This document shows, one piece after another, positions 53,391-61,821 of a DNA stretch of 64,000 bases. The position numbers were made by a program, and so were the translations under genes. Position 1 is the first letter of the stretch, and each line of letters opens with the position of its first letter. The stretch is from Giardia muris (taxonomy: Eukaryota; Fornicata; Diplomonadida; Hexamitidae), in contig CM016925.1 of assembly GCA_006247105.1 (NCBI GenBank), forward strand, positions 2,170,001 through 2,234,000, given 5' to 3'. The notes below the pieces were generated by a model that did not search any database, had not been told where the DNA came from, and saw nothing but the letters and a program-made list of their open reading frames with translations.

Positions 53391-53951
53391 ATGCTCTTTG
53401 AGGTCGTCATTACCAAGACGGTCCAGCTTCAGCCCTACGACTTTCACAGCCAGTACATGGACGCCATCCTTCGCACCATCCGCGAACAGCTCTTCGGAGC
53501 AGTCTCCTATGAGTACGGCCGAGTCCTTGCTTTTAGTGTAGATCCACATGATATCTCGGACTCGGTGTTACTCTTCCCTCATACCGGTGTCGCCACTTTC
53601 GAAGTCCCCTTTCGTGCCCTCGTCGAACTCCCCGTCATTGGAGAAAGGACCTTGGCCTATCTCGACGATTTCCTCAGAACCGACGACGATTATCGTATGA
53701 TTCTTCAACTTGGTTCCATCCGTTTGGAGGCGCGCATCCCAGTCGCAAATTATATCGTCCGTGACTCCGAAACTCTTGAGTGTGTGCGGCAGAACTATGG
53801 GACGATCCGAAAGGGTGATTTCTTACGCATCCGGGTCACCTCGAGTAATAGTTGTCAACTTCTTGATGCCATGCTTGACGAGGATAGTGACGAAGAAAGC
53901 GATGAGGGAGACGACCCTAACGACGATGAGTATGATGGTGAGCCTATTTAA
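53391..53951 (+). CDS. Rpb7/Rpc25/A43-family RNA polymerase stalk subunit
   Basis: 186 residues. The start MLFEVVITKTVQLQPYDF and the following helix and strand (DAILRTIREQLFG..YGRVLAF) match the tip domain of the Rpb7 superfamily. The segment GVATFEVPFRALVELPVIGE fits its characteristic F-V-F-A-V-P-GE strand-turn. A more divergent OB-fold-like part covers about 90-165, and a strongly acidic tail follows (DEDSDEESDEGDD). It could be Rpb7 (Pol II), Rpc25 (Pol III) or A43 (Pol I). The head-to-head position with RPC34 slightly favours Pol III, but this is only context. It forms the polymerase stalk with an Rpb4-like partner. Confidence 0.75.
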   Translation: MLFEVVITKTVQLQPYDFHSQYMDAILRTIREQLFGAVSYEYGRVLAFSVDPHDISDSVLLFPHTGVATFEVPFRALVELPVIGERTLAYLDDFLRTDDDYRMILQLGSIRLEARIPVANYIVRDSETLECVRQNYGTIRKGDFLRIRVTSSNSCQLLDAMLDEDSDEESDEGDDPNDDEYDGEPI

Positions 53952-53981
53952 GTCCTGTATGTATGGCTATGTCGAACGTGT

Positions 53982-53987
53982 AAAAAA
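53982..53987 (+). promoter_or_regulatory. A-tract initiator
   Basis: Six A residues directly precede the ATG at 53988, the usual Giardia initiator pattern. The upstream spacer from the previous stop is only 36 bp. Confidence 0.5.
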
Positions 53988-55676
53988 ATGCCTCCGCGCC
54001 AGTCATCAGCTTTGATATCAGCCTCCTCCGGACCTCTTCGGGCACGTGACCTTAACATCTCCAGTCGACTCTCATCGGCCCGGACTGATGGGCATGATGG
54101 CCCGGATCGTGCCTCTCATTATCAAGCTCTTGAGGATCAATTCCAGTCACTTAAAGCCAAATACTCCGCAAGCATGGAGAAGTTAGCTGAAAGCGCTCAA
54201 TTTGGAGGTTCTCGTGCCGTCGAACAGCTCACCGCCGTCAATGCACTTAATCGTGAGCTAAATCGAGAATTGACTGAGGCACAAGATACAATTGAAAGCC
54301 TTCGTGTTAGTCTTGCTGAGGCTGAGCTTCGTGAATCACCACGCACGTCACAAGGACCATCGGGTCGTTCCAGATCCGATCGTCCAGATGGTCAAAGCTC
54401 TTTATCTCCTCATCCACCACTTTCCCGTGCAGGGTCACGTCAAACGAGACCCGCAGCCGCAAGCACGGTTGCAGCGGCCGTGACGCCCAAGGAGAGTACC
54501 CCTCCAGCACGCCCTGTCATTCCCCCGCCATACATACCCGACGAGGACTATGGTCACTATATTCGTGCTTCAAGATCAACTCAACCCGGGCGTACACAGT
54601 CTCCTCCCCATAACTCACCCCAGCCGGCCCCAACCTCGGTGGCCCCACCGGTAGGTACTGATGACCTTCGGGAACGTTATGACGAACTTCAAAAGGCTTT
54701 CGGACAACGAGAAATCCACCTTCGAGACCTTGTGCATACACTTGAGGATCGAGACCGAGAGATTGTCATGCTCAAGGCCGCAATAGCTGCGGCGGAGCAA
54801 TATCATGCCGCTCGAGATGACGAGGTCCGCGCTTACTTACAAGAATGCGACGAAGTCCAAACACACAATAGTGACGTCATGCGGGAGAAGGTCGCCCTTC
54901 TCTCGCGGACTCGAGGTGAGAACACTGACCTACGAGCCGAGTTACATGTTCGAACGCGTGAACTTGATGACGCAAAGGGGCGTATCGCAACACTTGAAGC
55001 ATCTTTGAAAACAATAACTGCCGAACGGGATTCGTTTAGCACGCGCTTAGGCGTCGTGAAGGCGAACGCAGAGCGCCTCCTCATTCAACGCGATGGAAGG
55101 ATTGAGACCTTGGAAGAGATGTTACGAACTCTAAAGGAGACGCAAGAAATAACGAACGAGGCGCGTGCGGCAGAACTGGCTTCTCTTAAGGAGGAGGCGG
55201 ATAGACAGAAGCAAAGCGCTACTGAGGCTTTACAATCGAAAGAGGAAGAACTGGAGCGTCTCAGGGAGGATCTACACTCTCTTCGTGAAGAATTGGATAG
55301 GGTGACGAAGGAAAGATCGATAGAAGCGGAGGAAATGTCACGAGAAATATCGGCACTGAAGCTTGCCTCTGAGAAGAAACCAGAAGAGATTCGGATGTCT
55401 ACACGGGTTATTACTGATACTCCTACAAACGCTACCCTCCCCATATCTGAAAAGGAGAATGAGGAACAGCTTCCAACCTCATCTGAGACAGGAAACGCAC
55501 GTGTACGGGAACAAGGACGTCAACGTGCTTCTTTCTCTTATGGTCCTAGACTTGTTGAGACTAATGACTTACTCGTGACAGACTTAACTTCACGGACACG
55601 TCCAAGATCTGCTTTCAACAAACCTGAAGGGACTCAGATGCTCATTCCCATTGAGTACTTAGTAGTGAATAAGTAA
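53988..55676 (+). CDS. Coiled-coil protein, 562 aa
   Basis: The N-terminus is Ser/Arg-rich (about 1-40), then a short coiled coil (about 42-115). A Pro/Ser-rich, probably disordered region lies at about 115-220, and a long coiled coil of Glu/Leu/Arg heptads covers about 225-470. A polar tail follows. No catalytic motif, signal peptide or membrane segment is seen. Rod-like architecture suggests a cytoskeletal or basal-body component or a tether, but it is not assignable. The TAA stop lies inside AGTAAA. Confidence 0.85.
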   Translation: MPPRQSSALISASSGPLRARDLNISSRLSSARTDGHDGPDRASHYQALEDQFQSLKAKYSASMEKLAESAQFGGSRAVEQLTAVNALNRELNRELTEAQDTIESLRVSLAEAELRESPRTSQGPSGRSRSDRPDGQSSLSPHPPLSRAGSRQTRPAAASTVAAAVTPKESTPPARPVIPPPYIPDEDYGHYIRASRSTQPGRTQSPPHNSPQPAPTSVAPPVGTDDLRERYDELQKAFGQREIHLRDLVHTLEDRDREIVMLKAAIAAAEQYHAARDDEVRAYLQECDEVQTHNSDVMREKVALLSRTRGENTDLRAELHVRTRELDDAKGRIATLEASLKTITAERDSFSTRLGVVKANAERLLIQRDGRIETLEEMLRTLKETQEITNEARAAELASLKEEADRQKQSATEALQSKEEELERLREDLHSLREELDRVTKERSIEAEEMSREISALKLASEKKPEEIRMSTRVITDTPTNATLPISEKENEEQLPTSSETGNARVREQGRQRASFSYGPRLVETNDLLVTDLTSRTRPRSAFNKPEGTQMLIPIEYLVVNK

Positions 55677-55677
55677 A
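55672..55677 (+). promoter_or_regulatory. AGTAAA polyadenylation signal overlapping the stop codon
   Basis: AGTAAA contains the TAA stop (55674-55676) of the coiled-coil gene. Confidence 0.55.
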
Positions 55678-55703
55678 GTTATTCACGAGTCATCGGGCTT
55701 AAA

Positions 55704-56216
55704 ATGAGGTCGGACAGTGCAGATAGTTCAGACAGCTCGGAGTACATAGATATGACGACGGCTATCACGGAGACGGCAGTCACTGATATCCTTTGTAGTG
55801 TTAATCGAGTTCCAATCTCCGGATACCTCAAAGTCACTAAAGTCCTCGCTTTAACTTTATATAGCCAAGTATTGGAGACTGAGCCTCCTAGGATGCGCAA
55901 GATCTACGTGCATACTGGACCTCCATATGACGAATATCTATCCTCAACTCTATGTAGTGAGAAGATCGCAAACATTACAATGTATGACGCTCAGACGCTG
56001 TCAACGGAGGTCCTTGCAATGGAAGGTCGTTTGGAACTAGTTGGTCGTGCATGGGCTGAGGAAAACATGGAGTTCAGCTTCAAGATATCGGACGCCCTCT
56101 TCGTATACGCCTTTGGTCTTGAACGTTGCCTTTTACAGTTCGCAGAGCCGATTCTCGAGTGCCCAATCGAGGTGGCGAAGACCCCTTGTACTCATGCCGT
56201 ATTCTTGCACCGTTGA
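55704..56216 (+). CDS. Hypothetical protein, 170 aa
   Basis: The ATG follows CTTAAA. The N-terminus is acidic and serine-rich (SDSADSSDSSEY). The remaining ~150 residues are mixed alpha/beta without a motif I recognise. There is no signal peptide or membrane helix. It lies between a coiled-coil gene (27 bp upstream, same strand) and the convergent MIF gene (9 bp). Real coding sequence is likely because it fills the space between well-supported genes and has an A-rich initiator. Confidence 0.7.
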   Translation: MRSDSADSSDSSEYIDMTTAITETAVTDILCSVNRVPISGYLKVTKVLALTLYSQVLETEPPRMRKIYVHTGPPYDEYLSSTLCSEKIANITMYDAQTLSTEVLAMEGRLELVGRAWAEENMEFSFKISDALFVYAFGLERCLLQFAEPILECPIEVAKTPCTHAVFLHR

Positions 56217-56225
56217 TGGTATACC

Positions 56226-56570
56226 TCAGAAAGTCGACCCGTTGAATCCCCAATGAGAACGCTGAACATTCTCGAGCTTAAGGTAGACACGTTCCGCTGG
56301 GATCTTCAGGTGCTTCGTCACGCAGCCCGTAATTGCCGCCGAGATGTTCTTGTTAGACTCTGGCCCAATGGAACCGATCGAGAAGACCTCGATATAAGCG
56401 CAGGGATCAGTCGACGTTCCGAATGCCATGTCTGCTGAACGGACGCTAGCCATAGCGTACTCAACCGGCTTCCCCGTGACGTCGGCGAGAATTCCGACGA
56501 GGTCGACACAGAACGCGTCCGCCTGCTCCTTCGAGTACTTAGTGTTCGTGGTAACTCCAGCGTATGGCAT
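56226..56570 (-). CDS. MIF: Macrophage migration inhibitory factor (MIF) homologue
   Basis: 114 residues, the standard MIF length. The start MPYAG places the catalytic Pro at position 2, which becomes the N-terminus once Met is removed. The family features KPVEYAMASV, GTSTDPCAYIEV, and the C-terminal WGFNGSTF are present. MIF proteins form trimers with tautomerase activity. Parasite MIFs, including the Giardia one, are known to be released and to act on host cytokine signalling; that is established for the family and not shown here. No signal peptide is present, as usual for MIF. The ATG is preceded by ATAAGAAAAG. Confidence 0.95.
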   Translation of the reverse strand: MPYAGVTTNTKYSKEQADAFCVDLVGILADVTGKPVEYAMASVRSADMAFGTSTDPCAYIEVFSIGSIGPESNKNISAAITGCVTKHLKIPAERVYLKLENVQRSHWGFNGSTF

Positions 56571-56580
56571 CTTTTCTTAT
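56571..56580 (-). promoter_or_regulatory. A-rich initiator of the MIF gene
   Basis: The minus strand reads ATAAGAAAAG immediately before the ATG. The spacer to the upstream gene's stop is only 24 bp, so the promoter must be very short. Confidence 0.5.
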
Positions 56581-56594
56581 GGGCCTGATTGATG

Positions 56595-57080
56595 TCATAC
56601 TTCCGTGCTAGATATATTGGTCTCACTATCTATGGAGATGGGTTCATCACTGTCCGATATTCTTCTAAGGGGTGAAGGAATTGGCCCGATGGCCGCTCGT
56701 AATCTCTCTGCCTCCAGTTCAGAGCCGCAAAGGGCAATTATACAGCCCCGTGGGAGGTACCGTGTAAGCTCGCGATGTTTCTTATGGAGAAGGACGTATG
56801 CAGAATCATATTGACGGATGATCTTAATGATATCATGAACGGCACGTATAAGTTCCTTCCGTAGTGTTAGATCCTGGTCAAAGAGCCAAACGACGGGTGA
56901 GGCCTCTTCATGTCGAGTAGTATTCGTCTGAACTACACTATCATCGATGGTACTAGCAGATGATACACTACTGCAAGATTCAGTGGAGTCCGTTCGGACG
57001 TCCGTCTGTATCGAATATGCCTCGCACTTCACGCCTGCTTGTTCGCAAAGAAGATGAAGAAGAGCGTATAACGAATCCAT
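56595..57080 (-). CDS. Hypothetical protein, 161 aa
   Basis: The frame runs from an ATG at 57080 (MDSLYALLHLL) to TGA. It has a short helical N-terminus, a Ser/Thr-rich acidic stretch (about 28-62), and a helical part around 70-145 with basic residues (LHKKHRELTRYL). No known motif. It lies just upstream of MIF on the same strand and is divergent from the type I membrane protein gene with 44 bp between. Function unknown. Confidence 0.65.
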   Translation of the reverse strand: MDSLYALLHLLCEQAGVKCEAYSIQTDVRTDSTESCSSVSSASTIDDSVVQTNTTRHEEASPVVWLFDQDLTLRKELIRAVHDIIKIIRQYDSAYVLLHKKHRELTRYLPRGCIIALCGSELEAERLRAAIGPIPSPLRRISDSDEPISIDSETNISSTEV

Positions 57081-57124
57081 CAAAGTGAACCAATGGTAAT
57101 CAAAAAGGATAGTGTATTAGGCGT

Positions 57125-59791
57125 ATGGTCATCGCCTCGCTCATGTCGTCACTTCTGGTGTGCGCCTTGGGGACTGATAAGAAGATGACGATCGAGCTCC
57201 ATAACCGTGGTTCGATACTCCTTTCGTCGAATATGACGATCAAGTTTGTTGCAGATGACTACCCGTTCGTTTATAACACCTATCTCGCCCTCAAGATTGA
57301 TAGTTCCATACCTAACGTCTCCGTTGTCGCGAATGGGTATTCCCTTCTTAAGATTAATGAGTCAGATATCACCTCAGTGACATTAAGCATGTCAGGCTTA
57401 GAAAGCTTGACCCCCGACCTCACCTTTGATATCATTCTCGCCAGTTCCGGAAGTGTACGTGTCTGGATGGGTCTTTATGAGGAGCTTGGAACTAGGCAAA
57501 TATTGAATAGTACCTCATTAATGACGTCGGAGCAATCGCGGTATTACGTCCTTCCATCGAACCATTACTATGACTGTGTCTTACAGTTCGTAGCAGAAAG
57601 TATGGATTATACTGTCCGTCTTAGTGGTATTCCCAATGACTTGACCCCAAACGTCTTGGATCTCCCTCAGGTCTTAGTTTTTCGTCCCCTGGATAATAGT
57701 TATCAGGCCTATTGGAGTCATGATAGAGGTAATAATGGATTTGAATACCCCATGCATATTGAGACCAATTACTATTACCTTGAGATCCTTGCAAGGTCAC
57801 TCTTGCCTTCAGACACTCCTCCAGATAGCCTAGCGACCCTCTCAGTCGACCTGAGCACCGAATACCTTCGAAGACATGTGATGGATGAATTGGTCCTATA
57901 TGCCTCCGATTCAGATGCGAATTATACTTTCAATATCACGTCCTTCAGGAACAACAAGTTGATCATCGATATGCTATGTAATGGGACGGCGGCGGATGGC
58001 CAGGTGGCAGCCTGCTTCAAGACTTCTCCACTGGAATCCAATTGTCGCATCAACATTGTAGGGTATGATCAGGAATATGGCTGGGATGATCTTCAAGGGT
58101 CAGACATAGGGAACTTGGGCTTTTTAACAATCAGACGGCCTACTCCCTCGAATATACAATGCACCTTCGTCGTCGCAGACTTTGGGGAGATCTCGGACGT
58201 AACCGCAGCGACCACTTACAAGATCGGTCCCCAGAGGAATCATCTCTTTCGTCTTACGTATTCGGCCTTTCAGAACGACGACATTCTTGTATTATTGAGG
58301 CCCATTAACCCCACGACTAACACCCCAGTCTTAGCGGCTAATATATACGTCAGTTCTTTAACCATCTACCCCACCTCCTCCAATTATGAACTCTTCTTCA
58401 CCATCAATTTGGACCTTCCCCCGCTTCCCGCACACGCACACTTCGATGAGCAAGCTGCATTACTGTATATCCCTCAGGATTCATTAAAACATCATGACAG
58501 GAACATCTACTTACGCATCGAGTCCAATATCCATAGTACCGTCACATTTATCACGCAGTCTGGAATTCAAATCTTGGTTCCGAATGTTTGTTATGGCCCC
58601 AACTATCAGAACTTTGCAAATAACAACGAGCTCAACCTGAACAATGTCTATTACGCGAGCCCTATCACGGATCTCTCTCTCTTCTATGGTGACGCGCACG
58701 TCTATGTTTCGATCTGTAATATGAGCATCTTCTCATTCGAGACGATATCCGATCCGTCATCCCATGGGACGAAGCAGGTTCCTCGTCCCATTCAGCTGAT
58801 CTTCGGTAATACATTGACAGAGAACGGCGCGATAGATGTGGCTTGGAGGGAGTTACTTGATCCGATCAATGCGACAGCGTTGGTCTCTCTTCCTGTACAT
58901 TACGCCTTTCTTATTGCCCTCTCCTCCGTTAACGTGGTCGAGCAATCCTCGTACTTGATCAAATATACTCAAGGGATGCATCGGGTCCCTCTAGATAGGG
59001 AGTTGAGGTTAGTTTCCGGGACATCAAAGGACTACGCCATACAGTTCACTGTGCTACAAGAACCTATGCGATACTATATTATCTTGATCAGTGGGACTGT
59101 CAATAAGATACCAGTCATCCCCTTATCACCTTGTTCCTTCGCTCGGAATCAACCCTCTCTTACCTTTCTTGGAAACGTTTCCGTCCCTGATAATGCACCA
59201 GGGTCCACTTATCCAAAGGATCGTCTCTATAAGCTAGATTTCATGGACTTCGACGAAGATCCTCCCTATTATCTTGTGCTTATTGCCGTGCCTCAGTCCA
59301 TAACCGAGGCCAACCTATTCCTTGAGGCGGAGGAAATAGTGATGTACGATCCTTTGATTGTCAACTCGTCATTGAAGAGTTTGAAGGTCTCTCCTCTCAA
59401 GTTCACGATCAAAGACACCACGTCCTATACTCGTACCTGTATTGCCATTTGGGCCATCATGGGGATCGTCGTCATCGCCTTCTGTGCGATCCTCATCGTT
59501 TACTTCCGTATCCGTCGCCAGGACCGTGCCAAAGATTCCACAGGAGATTCACAAGAAGTCCCACTCATTATAGTTGATCAGATGGACACCTCCACGAATA
59601 CTCCAACCACCGCCGATATGTGGAATATGTCCATTCGCGACGTGATGTCGCAAAGCTTTGGTAATGTCGTTCAGGGTAGTTCCATTCGTAGCCCTATTCA
59701 ACCCTCTGAATGCCCCACACTTAGCGATGCTACCGTTCAACAGAGGCAGATCCCAGACATCAACAGCATCAACAGCCGAGACCCCTACTAA
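57125..59791 (+). CDS. Type I membrane protein with a large extracellular domain
   Basis: 888 residues. The N-terminus (MVIASLMSSLLVCALG) looks like a short signal peptide. A long beta-rich luminal or extracellular region follows (about 20-765) with many N-x-S/T sites (NMTI, NVSV, NSTS, NYTF, NMSI, NATA). A single membrane helix lies at about 770-795 (IAIWAIMGIVVIAFCAILIVYF) followed by basic RIRRQDR. A ~90-residue Ser/Thr/Pro-rich cytosolic tail ends the protein. It is not a variant surface protein: there are no CxxC repeats and no CRGKA tail. Low Cys and tandem beta-sandwich-like stretches could suit a receptor or adhesin. I do not recognise the family. Confidence 0.85.
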   Translation: MVIASLMSSLLVCALGTDKKMTIELHNRGSILLSSNMTIKFVADDYPFVYNTYLALKIDSSIPNVSVVANGYSLLKINESDITSVTLSMSGLESLTPDLTFDIILASSGSVRVWMGLYEELGTRQILNSTSLMTSEQSRYYVLPSNHYYDCVLQFVAESMDYTVRLSGIPNDLTPNVLDLPQVLVFRPLDNSYQAYWSHDRGNNGFEYPMHIETNYYYLEILARSLLPSDTPPDSLATLSVDLSTEYLRRHVMDELVLYASDSDANYTFNITSFRNNKLIIDMLCNGTAADGQVAACFKTSPLESNCRINIVGYDQEYGWDDLQGSDIGNLGFLTIRRPTPSNIQCTFVVADFGEISDVTAATTYKIGPQRNHLFRLTYSAFQNDDILVLLRPINPTTNTPVLAANIYVSSLTIYPTSSNYELFFTINLDLPPLPAHAHFDEQAALLYIPQDSLKHHDRNIYLRIESNIHSTVTFITQSGIQILVPNVCYGPNYQNFANNNELNLNNVYYASPITDLSLFYGDAHVYVSICNMSIFSFETISDPSSHGTKQVPRPIQLIFGNTLTENGAIDVAWRELLDPINATALVSLPVHYAFLIALSSVNVVEQSSYLIKYTQGMHRVPLDRELRLVSGTSKDYAIQFTVLQEPMRYYIILISGTVNKIPVIPLSPCSFARNQPSLTFLGNVSVPDNAPGSTYPKDRLYKLDFMDFDEDPPYYLVLIAVPQSITEANLFLEAEEIVMYDPLIVNSSLKSLKVSPLKFTIKDTTSYTRTCIAIWAIMGIVVIAFCAILIVYFRIRRQDRAKDSTGDSQEVPLIIVDQMDTSTNTPTTADMWNMSIRDVMSQSFGNVVQGSSIRSPIQPSECPTLSDATVQQRQIPDINSINSRDPY

Positions 59792-59827
59792 CGGCATCTC
59801 CACGCACGGCCCTCGCGACAGTGTAAA

Positions 59828-59833
59828 TTCACT
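59828..59833 (-). promoter_or_regulatory. AGTGAA polyadenylation signal downstream of the alpha-giardin gene
   Basis: On the minus strand AGTGAA lies 18 bp after the TAG stop at 59852, within the 60-bp convergent spacer. Confidence 0.5.
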
Positions 59834-59851
59834 AGTCTCTCAAATGCTCAA

Positions 59852-60745
59852 CTAGTCCTTGTTGACGCGCCAGAGGGTACGAAGAATCGGGGCCATACGC
59901 TTGTCGAAGACGCGCGAGAAGTCGGCACCCATATCACCGAACGCCTTATAAGCATATTTCGCGGCGAGGCACTGATCGACCATAAGCCCAGTGATGCGGC
60001 GCATGCGCTTCTCGTCACCCTTGTCGCTGACGGCGCAGTTGATGAGGTAAGCGGCGAGCTTATGGAGCCCGAGGAGGGCGAAGTGGCAGCAGTAGAACGT
60101 GTAGTAGTCGTTCTTGACGAACAACTTCGCAAGTGCCTGATCGATCGATTGCCCGGAGGCAGCCTTGAAAGCGGTCGCGATATCCTTGTACTCGGTATGA
60201 GGAATGGTCGCGAAGAAGTCAACAAGATAGTCAACATCCTTGTCGTCGAAGGCCTTCTTGAGGAGCTGTGCCTCCTCATCTGCACCGCGCCCACGCGACT
60301 CGCGCTTGTGCTCCATCCACTTTGCAAAGAGACGGCCCATAGGATCCTTGGTCCCGACGTCGCTCACGAAGTCATCGATCAGTGTCTTCCCCTGCTTCTG
60401 GGTATACTCCCTGCAGGTCTCGTGCCAGTCCTCGGGAGTGCAGAGGATGACCGTGTCAAAGAGGGCCATGATGTCATTCTTCCCCTTGAGTGCATCCTTG
60501 ATTATCTCCGCGCGGACGACGTGGCGGTCACGCCAGAGGTCCATGAGCAAGTCCTCTTCGGACCCGCCCTTGAGGGCCTTCTTGACGTCATCGCAAGCCT
60601 CCTTCCCGTAGGTCTCGCGGTACGCCTGAGCGATGCGCTGGCGGGAGTCAGCGGAGTACTCCGACGCGATGAACGCGATTTGGACTTCGTCCTTATCGTC
60701 GATCGCCTTCTTCAGGTCTGCTGCTATCGCCGAGAGCTTGGGCAT
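59852..60745 (-). CDS. Alpha-giardin (annexin family), alpha-1/alpha-2-like
   Basis: 297 residues, the usual alpha-giardin length. Four annexin-like helical repeats are visible, with family phrases such as KDEVQIAFIASEYSADSR, KALKGGSEEDLLMDL, DTVILCTPEDWHE and YYTFYCCHFALLGLHKLAAYL. Alpha-giardins are Giardia annexins that bind phospholipids, often with calcium, and sit at the plasma membrane, flagella or adhesive disc. From recollection it is closest to alpha-1/alpha-2 giardin. Nine A residues and a G precede the ATG, suggesting a strong initiator. A second alpha-giardin gene lies just upstream on the same strand, with 43 bp between them. Confidence 0.95.
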   Translation of the reverse strand: MPKLSAIAADLKKAIDDKDEVQIAFIASEYSADSRQRIAQAYRETYGKEACDDVKKALKGGSEEDLLMDLWRDRHVVRAEIIKDALKGKNDIMALFDTVILCTPEDWHETCREYTQKQGKTLIDDFVSDVGTKDPMGRLFAKWMEHKRESRGRGADEEAQLLKKAFDDKDVDYLVDFFATIPHTEYKDIATAFKAASGQSIDQALAKLFVKNDYYTFYCCHFALLGLHKLAAYLINCAVSDKGDEKRMRRITGLMVDQCLAAKYAYKAFGDMGADFSRVFDKRMAPILRTLWRVNKD

Positions 60746-60755
60746 CTTTTTTTTT
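60746..60755 (-). promoter_or_regulatory. Nine-A initiator of the alpha-giardin gene
   Basis: The minus strand has nine A residues and a G directly before the ATG. It is the longest A-tract initiator I noticed in the window and precedes a gene expected to be highly expressed. Confidence 0.6.
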
Positions 60756-60788
60756 GCCCGGCGCGCGCACAGAAATCACGTTGTTTTA

Positions 60789-61688
60789 TCAAATTGAAAG
60801 TTCTGGCGGTACGCGCCAGAGCGTTCTTAGAAGGCCTGCGAGGGGCGCGGGGAAGGTGCGAGCGAGGTCTGCGCCGAGGTCGCCGTACAGTCGGTATGCA
60901 TACTTGGCGGCGAGGCATTGATCGACCATGAGCGCTGTAATATGGCAAATCCTAGTGCTATCACCATCCTTAGCACAACAACGATGAAGGATGAAGGCAG
61001 CCAGGACTGGAAGTCCATGTAAGGCGAAATGGGCTGCGGTAAATACCTCAAGGTCATTATCGCTGTAGAGACGTGAAATATCTTGATCTATGGAAGCGCC
61101 ATATGTATGGCAATAGTGAGTGGCTATTGCAGGGTATTCGTCAGGGGTTACGTGGGAGAAGAAGTGAACGATCTTCTTATGGTCTGTTGTACCATCTGTG
61201 GAGTGAAGGGTATCATGTAGTTTGGAAGAAGCTTGTTCCGGTCCATCCTCCATAGGCTCACGTTGATACTTGGTCCAGGCTAATAGCAACTGTTCCCAGG
61301 GCTCAACCCCTTTAAGATCCAACTGTAAGATACGGCCATACTGTCTATTAAAGACCTCAGTGACTGCATTCCAATCTTCATAGGAACAAAGCATGACGGT
61401 ATCGATGAGGGTATCACGAGTAGGTGTGGAAACCGAGAGTAAGCTTGCACGTAGTTCATGTCTATTCTCCCACATGGAGGTAAGTAACTTGATAGTTGCT
61501 TGATCCTCCTCCTCAAATGTCTTCTTAAGGAGGTCAACAATTGAGGCCTTATAAGTGGTTTCGTAACAACGGGAAATCTTCTCTCTTGAAGTACTTGAGT
61601 ACTCCGACGTCAAAAAGGAGAGGTGCTGAACATCCCGGTTATCAAACGCACTCTTGAGGTCGGAGCAGAGCTGTGCAATGGTACTCAT
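60789..61688 (-). CDS. Alpha-giardin paralogue (annexin family)
   Basis: 299 residues from the ATG at 61688. It shares the four-repeat layout and many positions with its neighbour: FLTSEYSSTSREKI, DTVMLCSYEDWNAVTEVF, HFALHGLPVLAAFILH, LMVDQCLAAKYAYRLYGDLGADLARTF and the terminal LLRTLWRV. Divergence is considerable in between, so the duplication is not recent. A membrane or cytoskeleton-binding annexin role is inferred. Seven A residues lie 6 bp before the ATG. Which numbered alpha-giardin it corresponds to cannot be told from the sequence alone. Confidence 0.93.
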   Translation of the reverse strand: MSTIAQLCSDLKSAFDNRDVQHLSFLTSEYSSTSREKISRCYETTYKASIVDLLKKTFEEEDQATIKLLTSMWENRHELRASLLSVSTPTRDTLIDTVMLCSYEDWNAVTEVFNRQYGRILQLDLKGVEPWEQLLLAWTKYQREPMEDGPEQASSKLHDTLHSTDGTTDHKKIVHFFSHVTPDEYPAIATHYCHTYGASIDQDISRLYSDNDLEVFTAAHFALHGLPVLAAFILHRCCAKDGDSTRICHITALMVDQCLAAKYAYRLYGDLGADLARTFPAPLAGLLRTLWRVPPELSI

Positions 61689-61693
61689 CAAGC

Positions 61694-61700
61694 TTTTTTT
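61694..61700 (-). promoter_or_regulatory. Seven-A tract upstream of the alpha-giardin ATG
   Basis: The minus strand reads AAAAAAAGCTTGATG. The A-tract is six bases before the ATG, unlike the neighbouring paralogue, where it nearly abuts it. Confidence 0.45.
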
Positions 61701-61795
61701 CTTCCCTGGGATAAAGTATACCCTTCATAGCCTTCAACCATTCGTAACCCTACTAGCGTTCTAAGAAGGAAGAAAGAAGAGAAACCAATGTTGGA

Positions 61796-61801
61796 TTTAC
61801 T
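61796..61801 (-). promoter_or_regulatory. AGTAAA polyadenylation signal of the Snf7-family gene
   Basis: On the minus strand AGTAAA lies 20 bp after the TAA stop at 61822. Confidence 0.5.
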
Positions 61802-61821
61802 TGTAAGTGTTATAACCTATC

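Noticed and set aside
57125..59791. Variant surface protein identity for the type I membrane protein
   Set aside because: It lacks CxxC repeats and the CRGKA cytoplasmic tail that define Giardia VSPs.
60062..60931. 289-residue plus-strand frame antisense to the alpha-giardins
   Set aside because: Leu/Val/Arg-rich mirror of well-supported minus-strand coding sequence; no motif and no initiator.
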